A stretch of DNA of 64,000 bases from Azospirillum brasilense (GTDB lineage: Bacteria > Pseudomonadota > Alphaproteobacteria > Azospirillales > Azospirillaceae), in assembly GCF_001315015.1 (NCBI RefSeq), contig NZ_CP012914.1:1732501-1796500 (forward strand). Reading direction: 5' to 3'. The notes beneath the pieces are model-generated. The model had not been told where the DNA came from. It saw only the letters and a list, made by a program, of their open reading frames with translations, and ran no database searches. Within the stretch, counting starts at the first letter, position 1, and every line of letters begins with the position of its first letter. This document shows, piece by piece, positions 51,476 to 62,762 of the stretch. The position numbers and the translations under genes were made by a program.

Positions 51476-53254
51476 ATGTCCCATGATGTTCCGCTTATTT
51501 CCATGATCGCCATCGCATTCGGGTTGGCCTTCATATTCGGATACCTCGCTGACCGCATTCGCTTGCCTCCCCTCGTCGGTTATCTGGTCGCCGGCGTCAT
51601 CATCGGTCCCTTCACGCCGGGCTTCGTCGCCGATGGCGCTCTCGCCGCCCAGTTGGCCGAAATCGGCGTCATTCTCCTGATGTTCGGCGTCGGTCTTCAT
51701 TTCTCGCCCTCGGATCTGCTGGCGGTCCGGAAAATCGCCATTCCCGGCGCGGTCGGCCAGATCGGCCTCGCCACGGCGCTGGGCGTCGGGCTGGCTTGGC
51801 TGTGGGGCTGGAGTCTCGGCGCCGGCCTCGTGCTGGGCCTCAGCCTGTCGGTGGCGAGCACGGTCGTGCTGCTGAAGGCGCTGGAAGAGCGAGACATGCT
51901 GAACACCGCCGAAGGTCGCGTCGCGGTCGGCTGGCTGATCGTCGAGGACCTCGCGATGGTCCTGGCGCTCGTCCTGCTGCCGGCCCTGGCGGAGGTCCTG
52001 GGCGGCCACGCACCGGGCGCCGCAGGGGGCGCCGCCGGGGGCCATGGCGCCGGCTCGGACGGTCCGATCTGGCTGACGCTGGCCCTGACGCTGGGCAAGG
52101 TCGCCGCCTTCTCCGTTCTGGCGATTGTGCTCGGTCCGCGCGTCGTCCCGGTGATCCTGACCAACGTGGCGCGCACCGGCTCACGCGAGCTGTTCACCCT
52201 GTCCGTTCTCGCCATCGCGCTCGGCGTCGCCTACGGCTCGGCGGTGCTGTTCGGCGTATCCTTCGCGCTGGGCGCCTTCTTCGCCGGCGTGGTGCTGAAC
52301 GAATCGCGCTTCAGCCACAAGGCGGCCACCGATTCGATGCCGTTGCAGGACGCTTTCGCCGTTCTGTTCTTCGTGTCGGTCGGCATGCTGTTCGACCCGT
52401 CGATCCTGCTGCGCGATCCGCTGGCGGTCATCGCGGTGGTGGCCCTGATCGTGGTCGGCAAATCGCTGATTGCCTTCGGCATCGTGATCCTGCTGCGCTT
52501 CCCGGTGGGCATGGGTCTGGCGGTGTCGGCCAGCCTCGCGCAGATCGGTGAATTCTCCTTCATCCTCGTCGGGCTGGGCATGTCGCTCGGCCTGTTGCCG
52601 GAGGAAGGGCGCGACCTCGTGCTGGCCGGCGCCCTGCTGTCGATCACGCTTAACCCGGCGGTCTTCGCGGGCGTCGCGATGCTGCGCAAGCATCTCCAGG
52701 CCAAGCGGGCCGCCGGCGTGCCGCCCTATGGCTGGGAGCAGTTCGAGCAGCTCCAGAGCAGCCTCGCCGACGCCCGCCACCAGGCGGAGGAGCGCGAGAA
52801 GGAGCACGACCTGCAAATCCAGGCGCTCGCCAAGACCTTCCCGGTGCTGTCGCTGCTGGACGCCCACGAGCAGGAGCGGCTGATGATGCTGTTCCGGCCC
52901 AAGTCGGCGGTGCCCGGCGAGCGGATCATCCGCAAGGGCGACCGCGCCAACGCCATGTACTTCATATCCTCCGGCGCCGTGGAGGTGCTCATGGAGGGCC
53001 AGACCATCCGCCTGGGCGCCGGCACGATGTTCGGCGAGATGGCCCTGTTGAGCGGCCAGCGGCGCAACGCCGATGTCGCCGCGGTCGACTATTGCCAGCT
53101 TCAAGTGCTGGAGCGGCGCGACTTCAACCAGTTCACTGCCCGCCATCCGGCGCTGCGCACGGCCCTGATCGACATGGCCGCGCAGCGGCGCAAGATGAAC
53201 CAGCAGGACGCCGCCACCGACGAGGCTGTGGCCGCATCGGAAAGCGCCGCCTGA
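51476..53254 (+). CDS. CPA2-family cation/proton antiporter with C-terminal cyclic-nucleotide-binding-like domain
   Basis: 592 residues. Twelve or so hydrophobic segments with PPLVGYLVAGVIIGPF, GVILLMFGVGLHFSPSDLLA and VASTVVLLKALEERDM, as in KefB/YbaL. The C-terminus is not a TrkA-N/RCK domain; instead it has RIIRKGDRANAMYFISSGAV and GTMFGEMALLSGQRRNADVA, a cNMP-binding fold. Probably K+ or Na+/H+ exchange gated by a nucleotide. ATG 51476 follows agga; an earlier ATG at 51377 lacks family features. Confidence 0.85.
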   Translation: MSHDVPLISMIAIAFGLAFIFGYLADRIRLPPLVGYLVAGVIIGPFTPGFVADGALAAQLAEIGVILLMFGVGLHFSPSDLLAVRKIAIPGAVGQIGLATALGVGLAWLWGWSLGAGLVLGLSLSVASTVVLLKALEERDMLNTAEGRVAVGWLIVEDLAMVLALVLLPALAEVLGGHAPGAAGGAAGGHGAGSDGPIWLTLALTLGKVAAFSVLAIVLGPRVVPVILTNVARTGSRELFTLSVLAIALGVAYGSAVLFGVSFALGAFFAGVVLNESRFSHKAATDSMPLQDAFAVLFFVSVGMLFDPSILLRDPLAVIAVVALIVVGKSLIAFGIVILLRFPVGMGLAVSASLAQIGEFSFILVGLGMSLGLLPEEGRDLVLAGALLSITLNPAVFAGVAMLRKHLQAKRAAGVPPYGWEQFEQLQSSLADARHQAEEREKEHDLQIQALAKTFPVLSLLDAHEQERLMMLFRPKSAVPGERIIRKGDRANAMYFISSGAVEVLMEGQTIRLGAGTMFGEMALLSGQRRNADVAAVDYCQLQVLERRDFNQFTARHPALRTALIDMAAQRRKMNQQDAATDEAVAASESAA

Positions 53255-53337
53255 ACGGTTCGAAACGGTGTGGCATTCACCGATCCGATAGACGAATGAA
53301 GCGGGAGCCTTCGCACAAGCATTTACCGGCAATAAAG

Positions 53338-53378
53338 CGAAAGGCCTTGAGCCGAAGAAACCCAAGGCCTTTCGTTTT
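53338..53378 (+). terminator. Terminator after the antiporter
   Basis: cgaaaggcctt (53338-53348) pairs with aaggcctttcg (53364-53374) and is followed by tttt. It lies 84 bases beyond the antiporter stop. Confidence 0.8.
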
Positions 53379-53624
53379 CCCGAACCTGGGCGGAATGATG
53401 GTTCTCCGATCCATTCCAGCTATCGACGCCAGTTTGAAGCGTGCCCAGCATGCCTCAAATGACTCATGCGGGAGACCCGTCAACGCTACTCAGAAAAACT
53501 GTCCGTACCGCCTGCGGGCGAAGAGATCGTTGGGAGCTGTTTTCCCTTCTCGGGCTGGCGGTGCTTGATCTAGTTTTTCGCCATACACCGCGTATTGGTA
53601 ACCTATAAGGATGGTTCGACTTAG
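53379..53624. other. Spacer before the fusion gene, no recognised gene
   Basis: 246 bases between the antiporter terminator and the fusion gene. tttgaagcgtg at 53433-53443 is repeated at 54919-54929, beyond the fusion gene. A TATAAG sequence near 53604 may be part of the fusion gene's promoter. Nothing else supported. Confidence 0.4.
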
Positions 53625-54848
53625 ATGATCCACCTGATCTGCGGACCGAGTTGCGTCGGGAAATCAACATTCTATGAATCAAACTCACCCCGGTTGCTCG
53701 ATGACCAGGGAAGCAAGGTGCCATTGGTGTTCCCCGACGAAATCGGTGTCCGCCCTCTGCCACCGGGCGATTTTGCCATCCACTACAACATCCTACGCCC
53801 TGTCCATGCCATTGATGCCGATGGCGGCCATGAAGTTGAGAATACCCCCTGGTCGTACGACATCGATGAGGCTTGGCTGCGGATCCGGGATTTGCCCGGT
53901 CCGAAAAAGGCCACGGTCCTTCTCGCTTCTCTGCATGAACTGAACGCACGAGCCGGTGTGCGGACGTCCATCGAACCGAATCTGCGGTCGGTCGTTCAGG
54001 CCTACCCGAACAGCTACTGGACGGGCGTCTATGCCCGGTTTGATTTGTCCCATGTGTACACAAGCTTCATTGATGAGCTTGCTCGGCAAGGGATCAAGGT
54101 TGAGTTCATTCATTCAAGAGACGGCAAATTCCTGGATGTTCCACCAGAGAAAATGAATGAGATATTGCACGATCACCCGTCCCGTTATTCACGGGAGAGA
54201 ATCGAGAACATCATCATATCACCCATTTTTGAGTATCAACGCATAGAGCTGCCACACGGCCTTGCCACGCGTGGGCAGGACCGTTCTGCAACCGCAGCCT
54301 TGACCATGCCGGACGATCTGAGTGGCCATTCCGTTCTGGATGTCGGCAGTGCCATTGGATTCTTCTCCTTCGAGGCGGAGCGCCGCGGGGCCCAGCGGGT
54401 GGTCGGATTGGAGCCACGCCAAACCCGATTCCAAGCCGCAGTCATCTTGAAGGAAATATTGGGCAGCTCGGTGGAGTTTCGCTGCCAGGACATTTTGGAT
54501 TACTCACCATCCGAGCCGTTCGATCGTGTGCTCCTTCTCAATGTCATCCATCACCTCAAAGAGCCCATGCGGGTCCTGAGGCGTTGCGCGGAACTCACGC
54601 GCAACGCTCTGGTCATCGAGTTTCCCCAGCTTGATGATCCAATATTCGGAGGTGTATTCGATGGTCGCGGAAAAGATTTGAATGACTTGCCTCTCATCGG
54701 CGTAAGTTCGGCGGGTGTCGATCAAACCTTCCTATTCACTGCATCTGCGCTTATGCGTATCCTAATGGACCATGAAAAATTGTTCCAACGTTGGGAAATT
54801 GCGGAATCACCCATGCCACATCGAAAAATCATGACATTCTATAAATGA
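53625..54848 (+). CDS. P-loop NTPase (kinase-like) fused to class I methyltransferase
   Basis: 407 residues. The start has a Walker A motif at residue 6 (ICGPSCVGKST), typical of small kinases. The C-terminal half is a Rossmann methyltransferase: VLDVGSAIGFFSFEAERRGA near 240, VVGLEPR, then RVLLLNVIHHLKEPM and NALVIEFPQL. The second part most resembles CmoB-like or small-molecule methyltransferases. Codon use is more relaxed than that of neighbours and the gene stands alone next to a tRNA, which suggests acquisition by transfer. Substrates unknown. A strong ribosome binding site is lacking; aagga stands about 14 bases before ATG 53625. Confidence 0.75.
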   Translation: MIHLICGPSCVGKSTFYESNSPRLLDDQGSKVPLVFPDEIGVRPLPPGDFAIHYNILRPVHAIDADGGHEVENTPWSYDIDEAWLRIRDLPGPKKATVLLASLHELNARAGVRTSIEPNLRSVVQAYPNSYWTGVYARFDLSHVYTSFIDELARQGIKVEFIHSRDGKFLDVPPEKMNEILHDHPSRYSRERIENIIISPIFEYQRIELPHGLATRGQDRSATAALTMPDDLSGHSVLDVGSAIGFFSFEAERRGAQRVVGLEPRQTRFQAAVILKEILGSSVEFRCQDILDYSPSEPFDRVLLLNVIHHLKEPMRVLRRCAELTRNALVIEFPQLDDPIFGGVFDGRGKDLNDLPLIGVSSAGVDQTFLFTASALMRILMDHEKLFQRWEIAESPMPHRKIMTFYK

Positions 54849-55072
54849 TAATTCACTTCACGGAGGGGCATGATCTCCATTGACGTGGAAGCCATGGATA
54901 AGCCCCATCGGGTCGCATTTTGAAGCGTGGGCAGCGCGAGTTGAGGCCGTGGCGGTGAGCAGCCAACGGCTGGAGTGCCATCAAGCGTAAGCCGCGATTT
55001 CCACCCGACAATAAGCCCCACAAGCACAGCCTGCTTCAACACGGCACATGAGCGTCGGCACAGCCAAAGAAA
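54849..55072. other. Spacer between the fusion gene and tRNA-Pro terminator, no gene
   Basis: 224 bases with no convincing ORF. tttgaagcgtg (54919-54929) repeats the element at 53433. No integrase remnant or tRNA fragment was recognised. Confidence 0.45.
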
Positions 55073-55102
55073 AAGCCTTGGAACCGCAGGGTTCCAAGGC
55101 TT
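55073..55102 (-). terminator. Terminator downstream of tRNA-Pro
   Basis: Perfect 12-bp stem aagccttggaac / gttccaaggctt with a 6-base loop. On the minus strand it is followed by tttctttgg, 18 bases after the tRNA 3' end. Confidence 0.85.
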
Positions 55103-55120
55103 CTCTTCCAATCCGGAACT

Positions 55121-55197
55121 TGGTCGGAGCGACAGGATTTGAACCTGCGACCCCCAGACCCCCAGTCTGATGCGCTACCAGGCTGCGCTACGCTCCG
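55121..55197 (-). tRNA. tRNA-Pro (anticodon GGG), CCA encoded
   Basis: 77 nt on the minus strand. Acceptor stem cggagcg / cgctccg, D arm gcgc...gcgc, anticodon loop ctggggg with GGG at 34-36, T arm gcagg-ttcaaat-cctgt, discriminator A and encoded CCA. Stems pair throughout with only G-U wobbles. It lies between merR and the fusion gene; its place after ihfA-merR is conserved in alphaproteobacteria. Confidence 0.95.
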
Positions 55198-55291
55198 TTC
55201 GACGGACCGCCCTTCGTTCCGGAAGGGAGCGGGACTATAGCCGGGACCTTGGTCCAACGCAAGCGCTACAGTTCACTTTTTTCCATGCTTC

Positions 55292-55780
55292 TCAAATTTC
55301 TTTAGCCTCCCCCACTGCGAGCAGAAGGCGCGCCTCCCTCAACTCATCGAGAGCCTGGGCGATGGCCTGCCGGATGGTGTCCGACAGGCCGTCGAGCGCA
55401 ACGATCGGAGCGGCCTCTTCGGTGGCGACCAAGTCCACGCGCGCCCCGTCCGAAGCAGCCTCAAACGCGTCCGGTTCATCTGGCGCGTCCTCCGCTCTCC
55501 TTCGGGCGTCCGGATCGTCGTCCAGCTTCCCATCCTTCAGAAGGCGCTGGACACCCTTGATCGTGTAGCCTTCGCCATACAGCAAATTCTGAATCTGCCG
55601 CAGCAGGTCCACGTCTTCCGGGCGGTAATAGCGCCGCCCTCCACCGCGCTTGAGCGGGCGAAGCTGCGGGAACTTGCCTTCCCAGAAACGCAGCACATGC
55701 TGCGGCACGTCCAGGTCGGACGACACCTCGCTGATCGTGCGGAACGCCATGGCGGACTTCGTGGTGCCGCGCGCCTTCAT
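55292..55780 (-). CDS. MerR-family regulator next to ihfA
   Basis: 162 residues. [20 protein letters not shown] and [20 protein letters not shown] form the winged helix, then [20 protein letters not shown] and [13 protein letters not shown]. The acidic C-terminal half is probably disordered with a final helix. No metal-binding cysteines. This MerR follows ihfA and plsX-fabH in many alphaproteobacteria; its target is not established. ATG 55780 chosen; ATG 55750 possible. Confidence 0.88.
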   Translation of the reverse strand: MKARGTTKSAMAFRTISEVSSDLDVPQHVLRFWEGKFPQLRPLKRGGGRRYYRPEDVDLLRQIQNLLYGEGYTIKGVQRLLKDGKLDDDPDARRRAEDAPDEPDAFEAASDGARVDLVATEEAAPIVALDGLSDTIRQAIAQALDELREARLLLAVGEAKEI

Positions 55781-55820
55781 ATCCGGAAAACCCTTGTTGT
55801 CGGCCGGTTCGTGCGGCGGA

Positions 55821-56159
55821 TCAGGAGACCGCCTTCACGCGCTGCGCCTCGGCTTCCTCCGCCTCCACGACCTCGTTGATGCGGTTCTTCAGCACGTGGC
55901 TAGCCCGGAAGACCAGGACGCGCCTGGGCAGGATCGGAACCTCTTCGCCGGTCTTCGGGTTGCGGCCGACCCGCTGCCCCTTCTGCCGGATCTGGAAACT
56001 GCCGAAGGACGAGATCTTGACCATCTCGCCGCGGGCCAGGGCGTCGGAGATCTCCTCCAGGACGCTTTCGACCAGATCGGCGGATTCGTTGCGCGACAGG
56101 CCGACCTCTTGGTAGACCGCTTCGCTGAGCTGCGCGCGGGTGACGGTATTCTGTGACAT
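55821..56159 (-). CDS. ihfA: Integration host factor subunit alpha
   Basis: 112 residues. [40 protein letters not shown] and [20 protein letters not shown] are diagnostic of IHF/HU; the family name alpha follows from the context after plsX-fabH. Bends DNA as a heterodimer with IhfB. ATG 56159 has gggggga 8 bases upstream; 56183 would add eight residues. Confidence 0.94.
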   Translation of the reverse strand: MSQNTVTRAQLSEAVYQEVGLSRNESADLVESVLEEISDALARGEMVKISSFGSFQIRQKGQRVGRNPKTGEEVPILPRRVLVFRASHVLKNRINEVVEAEEAEAQRVKAVS

Positions 56160-56297
56160 GGTTCGCTTCCCCCCCGAAACCATAGGGGAAAAACCGTAAT
56201 CCGGGGAAAGAACCCGGTCAATTCAAAAGCTTGGATCGCGTCGTTGTGAGCGGCGCAGCAAACGCCACCCTACGGGAAAGCGATGCGGGTGCGCGGC

Positions 56298-57269
56298 TTA
56301 CCAGCGCACCATCGCGGCGCCCCAGGTCAGGCCACCACCGATGGCCTCCATGAGGATCAGGTCGCCACGCTTCACGCGGCCGTCGTGCACCGCTTCGCAC
56401 AGCGCCAGCGGGATCGAGGCGGCGGAGGTGTTGCCATGGCGGTCCACCGTCAGCACGACCTTGTCGGATGGCAGCTTCAGCTTGCGGGCGATGCCGTCGA
56501 TGATCCGCTGGTTGGCTTGGTGCGGCACCAGCCAGTCCACCGCCGACGGCTCCAACCCGTTGGCCGCCAAAGCCTCCTCGACAACCGAGGACAACTTGCT
56601 GACGGCATGACGGAACACGTCCTGGCCATTCATCCGCACGTGCCCGGCCGTGCCGGTGGTCGACGGGCCTCCATCGACGTAGAGCAGCCCGTACTGGGCG
56701 CCGTCCGAATGCAGATGCGTGGACAACACGCCGCGGTCCGCCGAGGTCCCGGCGGCATCGTAGCCGTCCATCACCACGGCCCCCGCACCGTCGCCGAACA
56801 GGACGCAGGTGGTGCGGTCCTTCCAGTCGAGCAGGCGGGAGAAGGTCTCCGCGCCGATGACCAGGGCGCGGTTGGCCTGCCCGATGCGGATGAAGTTGTC
56901 GGCGATCGACATCGCGTAGACGAAGCCGGCGCACACCGCCTGGATGTCCAGCGCGAAGCCCTTGGTCCCCAGCGCGGCCTGCACCTTGGTCGCGGTGGCC
57001 GGGAAGGTGTTGTCCGGAGTCGTCGTCGCCAGCACGATGCAGTCGATGCTGGCGGCGTCCACCCCGGCATGCTCCAGCGCGCGGGTCGCCGCGGCGATGG
57101 CGAGGTCGGAGGTCAGTTCCCCGTCGGCGGCGATGTGGCGCGACTTGATGCCGGTGCGCTGGACGATCCACTCGTCCGAGGTGTCCACACGGGCTTCAAG
57201 ATCGCGATTCGTGACGACGTTGGCCGGGAGGTAGGAACCGCAGCCGAGAACTCGGGAACGCTTGACCAT
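56298..57269 (-). CDS. fabH: 3-oxoacyl-ACP synthase III
   Basis: 323 residues. Catalytic Cys113 in [14 protein letters not shown], His in [15 protein letters not shown] and Asn in [16 protein letters not shown] form the KAS III triad. Condenses acetyl-CoA with malonyl-ACP to start fatty acids. ATG 57269 is four bases after the plsX stop. The longer open frame to 57383 overlaps plsX and is not used. Confidence 0.96.
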   Translation of the reverse strand: MVKRSRVLGCGSYLPANVVTNRDLEARVDTSDEWIVQRTGIKSRHIAADGELTSDLAIAAATRALEHAGVDAASIDCIVLATTTPDNTFPATATKVQAALGTKGFALDIQAVCAGFVYAMSIADNFIRIGQANRALVIGAETFSRLLDWKDRTTCVLFGDGAGAVVMDGYDAAGTSADRGVLSTHLHSDGAQYGLLYVDGGPSTTGTAGHVRMNGQDVFRHAVSKLSSVVEEALAANGLEPSAVDWLVPHQANQRIIDGIARKLKLPSDKVVLTVDRHGNTSAASIPLALCEAVHDGRVKRGDLILMEAIGGGLTWGAAMVRW

Positions 57270-57273
57270 GATG

Positions 57274-58326
57274 TTAGACCGCCGCCGCCTTCGTGTCGGG
57301 AAGAGGCTTGGCGTCGGCGAGACGCTGCATCTCTTCCTTGATTCGGTCGTTGAAACCGTTTGCCGCCAGATTGTAGGCCACACCGATGGCGTTGGCGAAC
57401 CCGATGGCGTCGGTGCCCCCGTGGCTCTTCACGCAGACGCCGCGCAGGCCCAGGAACATGGCGCCGTTGTAGCGGCGCGGATCGGTGCGCTGCTTCAAGC
57501 GCTTGAAGGCCCCGCGGGCCAGCAGGTAGCCGAGACGCGCCGTCCAGGAGGACTGGAACGTCCGGCGCAGGAACTCCGTGAAGAGCTTCGCCGTGCCTTC
57601 GGCGGTCTTCAGGGCGACGTTGCCGGTGAAGCCGTCGGTGACGATCACATCCACCGTACCGGTGGCGATGTCGTTGCCCTCGACGAATCCGTGGAAACGC
57701 CCCGGCAGCGGCATCTCGCGCAAACGGGTCGCGGCGGCGCGCACCACCTCGTTCCCCTTCACCTCTTCCGAACCGATGTTCAGCACGCCGATGGTCGGCT
57801 CGGACAGGTTCAGCGCGGTGCGCGCGAAGACCGCGCCCATCACGGCGAACTGCACGAGATTCTCGGGCTGGCATTCGGTGTTGGCGCCGAGGTCGAGCAT
57901 GACGCTCTCCCCCCGCAGGGTCGGGAAGAAGGAGGCGATGGCCGGACGGTCGATTCCGGGAATCGTCTTCAGCACGAACTTGGCCATGGCCATGAGCGCG
58001 CCGGTGTTGCCGGCGGAGACCACACAGGCGGCTTGCCCGCCCGCCACCGAGTCGATGGCGAGACGCATGCTCGACTGGCGTCCGGCGCGCAACGCGACCG
58101 ACGGCTTGGCATCGCCGGCCACGGCGTCCGGGGTGTGGCGCACCTCGGCCACCGCTCTCAAGGCGGGCCGCTGCGCGAGCAGCGGCTCGATGCGGGCGGT
58201 GTCCCCGAACAGCAGGTAATGCACCTGCGGGTGACGCTCGCGGGCGATATCCGCCCCGGCAATCACCATGTCGGGTCCTTTGTCACCGCCCATGGCATCA
58301 AGGGCAATGGTCAGGCGCTGGCTCAC
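57274..58326 (-). CDS. plsX: Phosphate acyltransferase
   Basis: 350 residues. [20 protein letters not shown] at the start, [20 protein letters not shown] and [20 protein letters not shown] are PlsX signatures. Converts acyl-ACP to acyl-phosphate for membrane lipid synthesis. Between rpmF and fabH in the classic order; the spacing of four bases to fabH implies an operon. Confidence 0.96.
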   Translation of the reverse strand: MSQRLTIALDAMGGDKGPDMVIAGADIARERHPQVHYLLFGDTARIEPLLAQRPALRAVAEVRHTPDAVAGDAKPSVALRAGRQSSMRLAIDSVAGGQAACVVSAGNTGALMAMAKFVLKTIPGIDRPAIASFFPTLRGESVMLDLGANTECQPENLVQFAVMGAVFARTALNLSEPTIGVLNIGSEEVKGNEVVRAAATRLREMPLPGRFHGFVEGNDIATGTVDVIVTDGFTGNVALKTAEGTAKLFTEFLRRTFQSSWTARLGYLLARGAFKRLKQRTDPRRYNGAMFLGLRGVCVKSHGGTDAIGFANAIGVAYNLAANGFNDRIKEEMQRLADAKPLPDTKAAAV

Positions 58327-58375
58327 CGCGGACAGGCTCCCTGGCTAGGACGTAGGGCGGCCAACCAAACCGCCA

Positions 58376-58561
58376 TCAGGCCGCCGGAGCGCTCTGAACC
58401 ACTTCGCGCTGGTCGTAGTGACCGCAAGAGTCGCAGACATGGTGCGGGCGCTTCAGCTCGCCGCAGTTCGAGCACTCGGCGTAGGACGAGGTCGGGAGAG
58501 CGTGGTGCGAGCGACGCATGTTGCGGCGCGACTTGGAGGTCTTCTTCTTCGGAACAGCCAT
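58376..58561 (-). CDS. rpmF: 50S ribosomal protein L32
   Basis: 61 residues. [20 protein letters not shown] and the cysteine pairs [17 protein letters not shown], likely a zinc site. ATG 58561 follows gaagagag. Between yceD and plsX; a hairpin stands just upstream. Confidence 0.97.
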   Translation of the reverse strand: MAVPKKKTSKSRRNMRRSHHALPTSSYAECSNCGELKRPHHVCDSCGHYDQREVVQSAPAA

Positions 58562-58586
58562 GGCCGTAAACTCTCTTCATTGTAAA

Positions 58587-58610
58587 AGGCGGCCCGAAGA
58601 GGGGCCGCCT
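58587..58610 (-). terminator. Terminator or attenuator between yceD and rpmF
   Basis: 9-bp stem aggcggccc / gggccgcct; on the minus strand it is followed by tttta, 26 bases before the rpmF start. It may limit read-through from yceD or control L32 expression. Confidence 0.5.
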
Positions 58611-58666
58611 GACGCGAGCGGCATTCAATACGGCAATTGCCCACGGAGGGCAAGCCCGTTCCGCCC

Positions 58667-59275
58667 TCAATTCTGTCGTTTCAGACGTTCCAGCGCGGCG
58701 AACGGGTTCGGCTTCTCCGGAGCGGCATCGGCATCATCATCGGCGGGGGCCATGCCCTCCTCCTCATCTTCGCCTTCGCTGTACCCGTCGAACGCCACGC
58801 CTTCTGCATGAGGATAGGGGTCGAGCGCCAGGGACAAATGCTGGGCGGCCAGTTCGCCGATGTCGATGCGTCCGTTGGTCATGGCCTCCGGAATGTCCTC
58901 CTCGGCGACGTTCGGGTCGATCTCGATCTCGTCGTCCTCGTCGGGGACCATCGACTCCGGCGCGAACAGCGCGCCGAAGCGGTCGGACACCTGGGCGGGC
59001 ACCGGCTCCAGCGTGATGACGCAGGTCTGTACCACGTCGGCCTCCAGTTCTCCTTCCACGCGCACCATCTGGCCGCCGCGCACGGAGCGCAAGCGGACCC
59101 GGGCGGTCAGCCGCCCGATTCCCTCCAGTTCGAACCGTTCGGCCAGCGCCTTGCGCTCGGCTTCCGTCGCCTCGATGGTTTCGACCAGATCGCCGTCACG
59201 GTGAACGGCGTCGGCGCGGACGATGCGCGAAAATTCCGGCGCAGGGCTGGCGGAGGGTTGAGTTGTGTTGCGCAT
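58667..59275 (-). CDS. yceD: YceD/DUF177 family protein
   Basis: 202 residues. EFSRIVRADAVHRDGDLVET, the central VEGELEADVVQTCVITLEPV and a very acidic stretch (DEDDEIEIDPNVAEEDIPEA) are DUF177 features. The family accompanies rpmF and is thought to act in 23S rRNA or ribosome matters. ATG 59275 chosen because the longer frame to 59641 runs antisense over the chaperone gene. Confidence 0.9.
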   Translation of the reverse strand: MRNTTQPSASPAPEFSRIVRADAVHRDGDLVETIEATEAERKALAERFELEGIGRLTARVRLRSVRGGQMVRVEGELEADVVQTCVITLEPVPAQVSDRFGALFAPESMVPDEDDEIEIDPNVAEEDIPEAMTNGRIDIGELAAQHLSLALDPYPHAEGVAFDGYSEGEDEEEGMAPADDDADAAPEKPNPFAALERLKRQN

Positions 59276-59362
59276 GTCGAGCAGTTCCTTGTCACAGCGC
59301 CCGTTCTGAAGCGGACGCCTTCGTCTCACTGTCAGATGAATTCGGACGCCGGGAAAGGCAAG

Positions 59363-59402
59363 TCCAATCGCCACCCCTATAATCCAATCGCCACCCCTAT
59401 AA
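59363..59402. repeat. Two perfect 20-bp tandem copies containing TATAAT
   Basis: The 20-base unit tccaatcgccacccctataa occurs twice in a row (59363-59382, 59383-59402). Each copy joins the next base to make tataat or a near -10 box. It lies in the 150-base gap between yceD and the bc1 chaperone, possibly a duplicated promoter element. Confidence 0.75.
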
Positions 59403-59426
59403 TAAGGAGAGACTCGATGGACGCGA

Positions 59427-59978
59427 TCAGTCGGTCCCGGCGCCGGGCGGCGGACCGAAGCGCACCTCCCCGGCCATGAGCGACTCCAGCGGTTGCGTCT
59501 CCAGCCCGGCGGCCTCGCGCCGGACATAGGCCGCCATGACGGCCAGCCGCTCCGGCGGCACCTCCGACACGGTGCCATAGACGTTGTTGTCGAGGGCGAC
59601 CTCCAACGCCTGCTCCCCCTCGTCGGCGAGCGCACGGTCATAGACCTCGATCCGGCCGGCGATGCCGCGTGCCATGGTCTTGATGCGCCGCCCGACTCCG
59701 CTGTCGCCCACCCCCTGCTCCATCAGCGACTTCTCGAAATGGTCGATCATCGCCTCGAAGAGCAGGCGCGAGCGGTCCGCGGCGGCGGCCCCCTGCCCCT
59801 TCAGGCGGCGCATGACCAAGAAGACATGAAGCACCACCATGTCGAAGCGCCCATCCAATGTGTCGGGAACGCCAAGGTCACGGTAGAAGGCCGGCAAGCG
59901 GGCCTGCGCTGCGATGGTGAGATAGAAATCGGCGACGGCGCGGGCTTCACGCCGACGCCGGAACAGGCGGTCAAGCAC
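59427..59978 (-). CDS. Ubiquinol-cytochrome c chaperone (CBP3-like)
   Basis: 183 residues. ADFYLTIAAQARLPAFYRDL, VPDTLDGRFDMVVLHVFLVM and LFEAMIDHFEKSLMEQGVGD match the ubiquinol-cytochrome c chaperone family. Assists assembly of cytochrome bc1, in the cytoplasm. GTG 59978 follows gagag. Divergent from bamE. Confidence 0.9.
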   Translation of the reverse strand: MLDRLFRRRREARAVADFYLTIAAQARLPAFYRDLGVPDTLDGRFDMVVLHVFLVMRRLKGQGAAAADRSRLLFEAMIDHFEKSLMEQGVGDSGVGRRIKTMARGIAGRIEVYDRALADEGEQALEVALDNNVYGTVSEVPPERLAVMAAYVRREAAGLETQPLESLMAGEVRFGPPPGAGTD

Positions 59979-60107
59979 GGTTTCTCTCTCGTTCGGAGTT
60001 TCGTTGACAGGACAAACCGCGCGATGCGATTGTCCCGGCATTGCGGGCGGAGTCCGGCCTGCCGCAAGGGTCCGGCGGTCCGCCCGCGCCATCATAGCCT
60101 GAGCACC

Positions 60108-60575
60108 ATGACGAGATCGATTCCTTCGGCGCTGTGCGCCTTCGCCTTTCTGGGTCTCGCCGTCTCCGCGTGCTCGCCCACCGTGGCGACCCGCGGCAAC
60201 ATGGCGGACCCCGACCGCATCGCCGAGATCAAGGCCGGCCAGTCGCGGCGGGAGGATGTGGCGGACATCCTCGGCACGCCGACCTCCGTGGGAACCTTCG
60301 ACCAGAATGTCTGGTACTACATCGGCCAAAAGACGGAGAAGGTCGCCTTCTTCCAGCCGAGCGTGATGGAGCGCCGTGTCGTCGTCGTCCATTTCGACGA
60401 TGCGGGCGTGGTGACGGAGATGAAGCAGCTCGACGCCACCGACGGGCAGCAGATCGACATCGTCGATCGCAGCACCCCCACCGCCGGCCGCGAGCTGAGC
60501 TTCCTCGAACAGATGCTTGGCAACGTCGGACGCTTCTCCGCCAAGGACTCGCGCAACCGCGGCCCCGGCCGCTGA
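60108..60575 (+). CDS. bamE: Outer-membrane assembly lipoprotein BamE
   Basis: 155 residues. Signal with lipobox LAVSAC (Cys near 22), then IKAGQSRREDVADILGTPTS and QNVWYYIGQKTEKVAFFQPS, the SmpA/OmlA fold. Part of the BAM complex. ATG 60108 lies in front of the signal; the frame extends upstream without features. Followed by a terminator at 60600. Confidence 0.92.
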   Translation: MTRSIPSALCAFAFLGLAVSACSPTVATRGNMADPDRIAEIKAGQSRREDVADILGTPTSVGTFDQNVWYYIGQKTEKVAFFQPSVMERRVVVVHFDDAGVVTEMKQLDATDGQQIDIVDRSTPTAGRELSFLEQMLGNVGRFSAKDSRNRGPGR

Positions 60576-60599
60576 CGCCAACCGGTCTGCAGAGACACG

Positions 60600-60630
60600 A
60601 AAAGCCCCGCTTCCGCGGGGCTTTTCTTTT
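60600..60630 (+). terminator. Terminator after bamE
   Basis: 11-bp stem aaaagccccgc / gcggggctttt with a ttcc loop, then ctttt. Also suited to the convergent hppA transcript because of its A-rich arm. Confidence 0.9.
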
Positions 60631-60659
60631 GGTGCCGTCCCGATCGATGTCGATCCGAC

Positions 60660-62762
<2,103 letters not shown>

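Noticed and set aside
54839..55111. 90-codon minus-strand frame after the fusion gene
   Set aside because: Runs over the tRNA terminator, lacks a ribosome binding site and has no recognisable features.
56218..57171. 317-codon minus-strand frame overlapping fabH
   Set aside because: Low-complexity Arg/Gly-rich translation typical of a shadow; fabH has its catalytic triad in the other frame.
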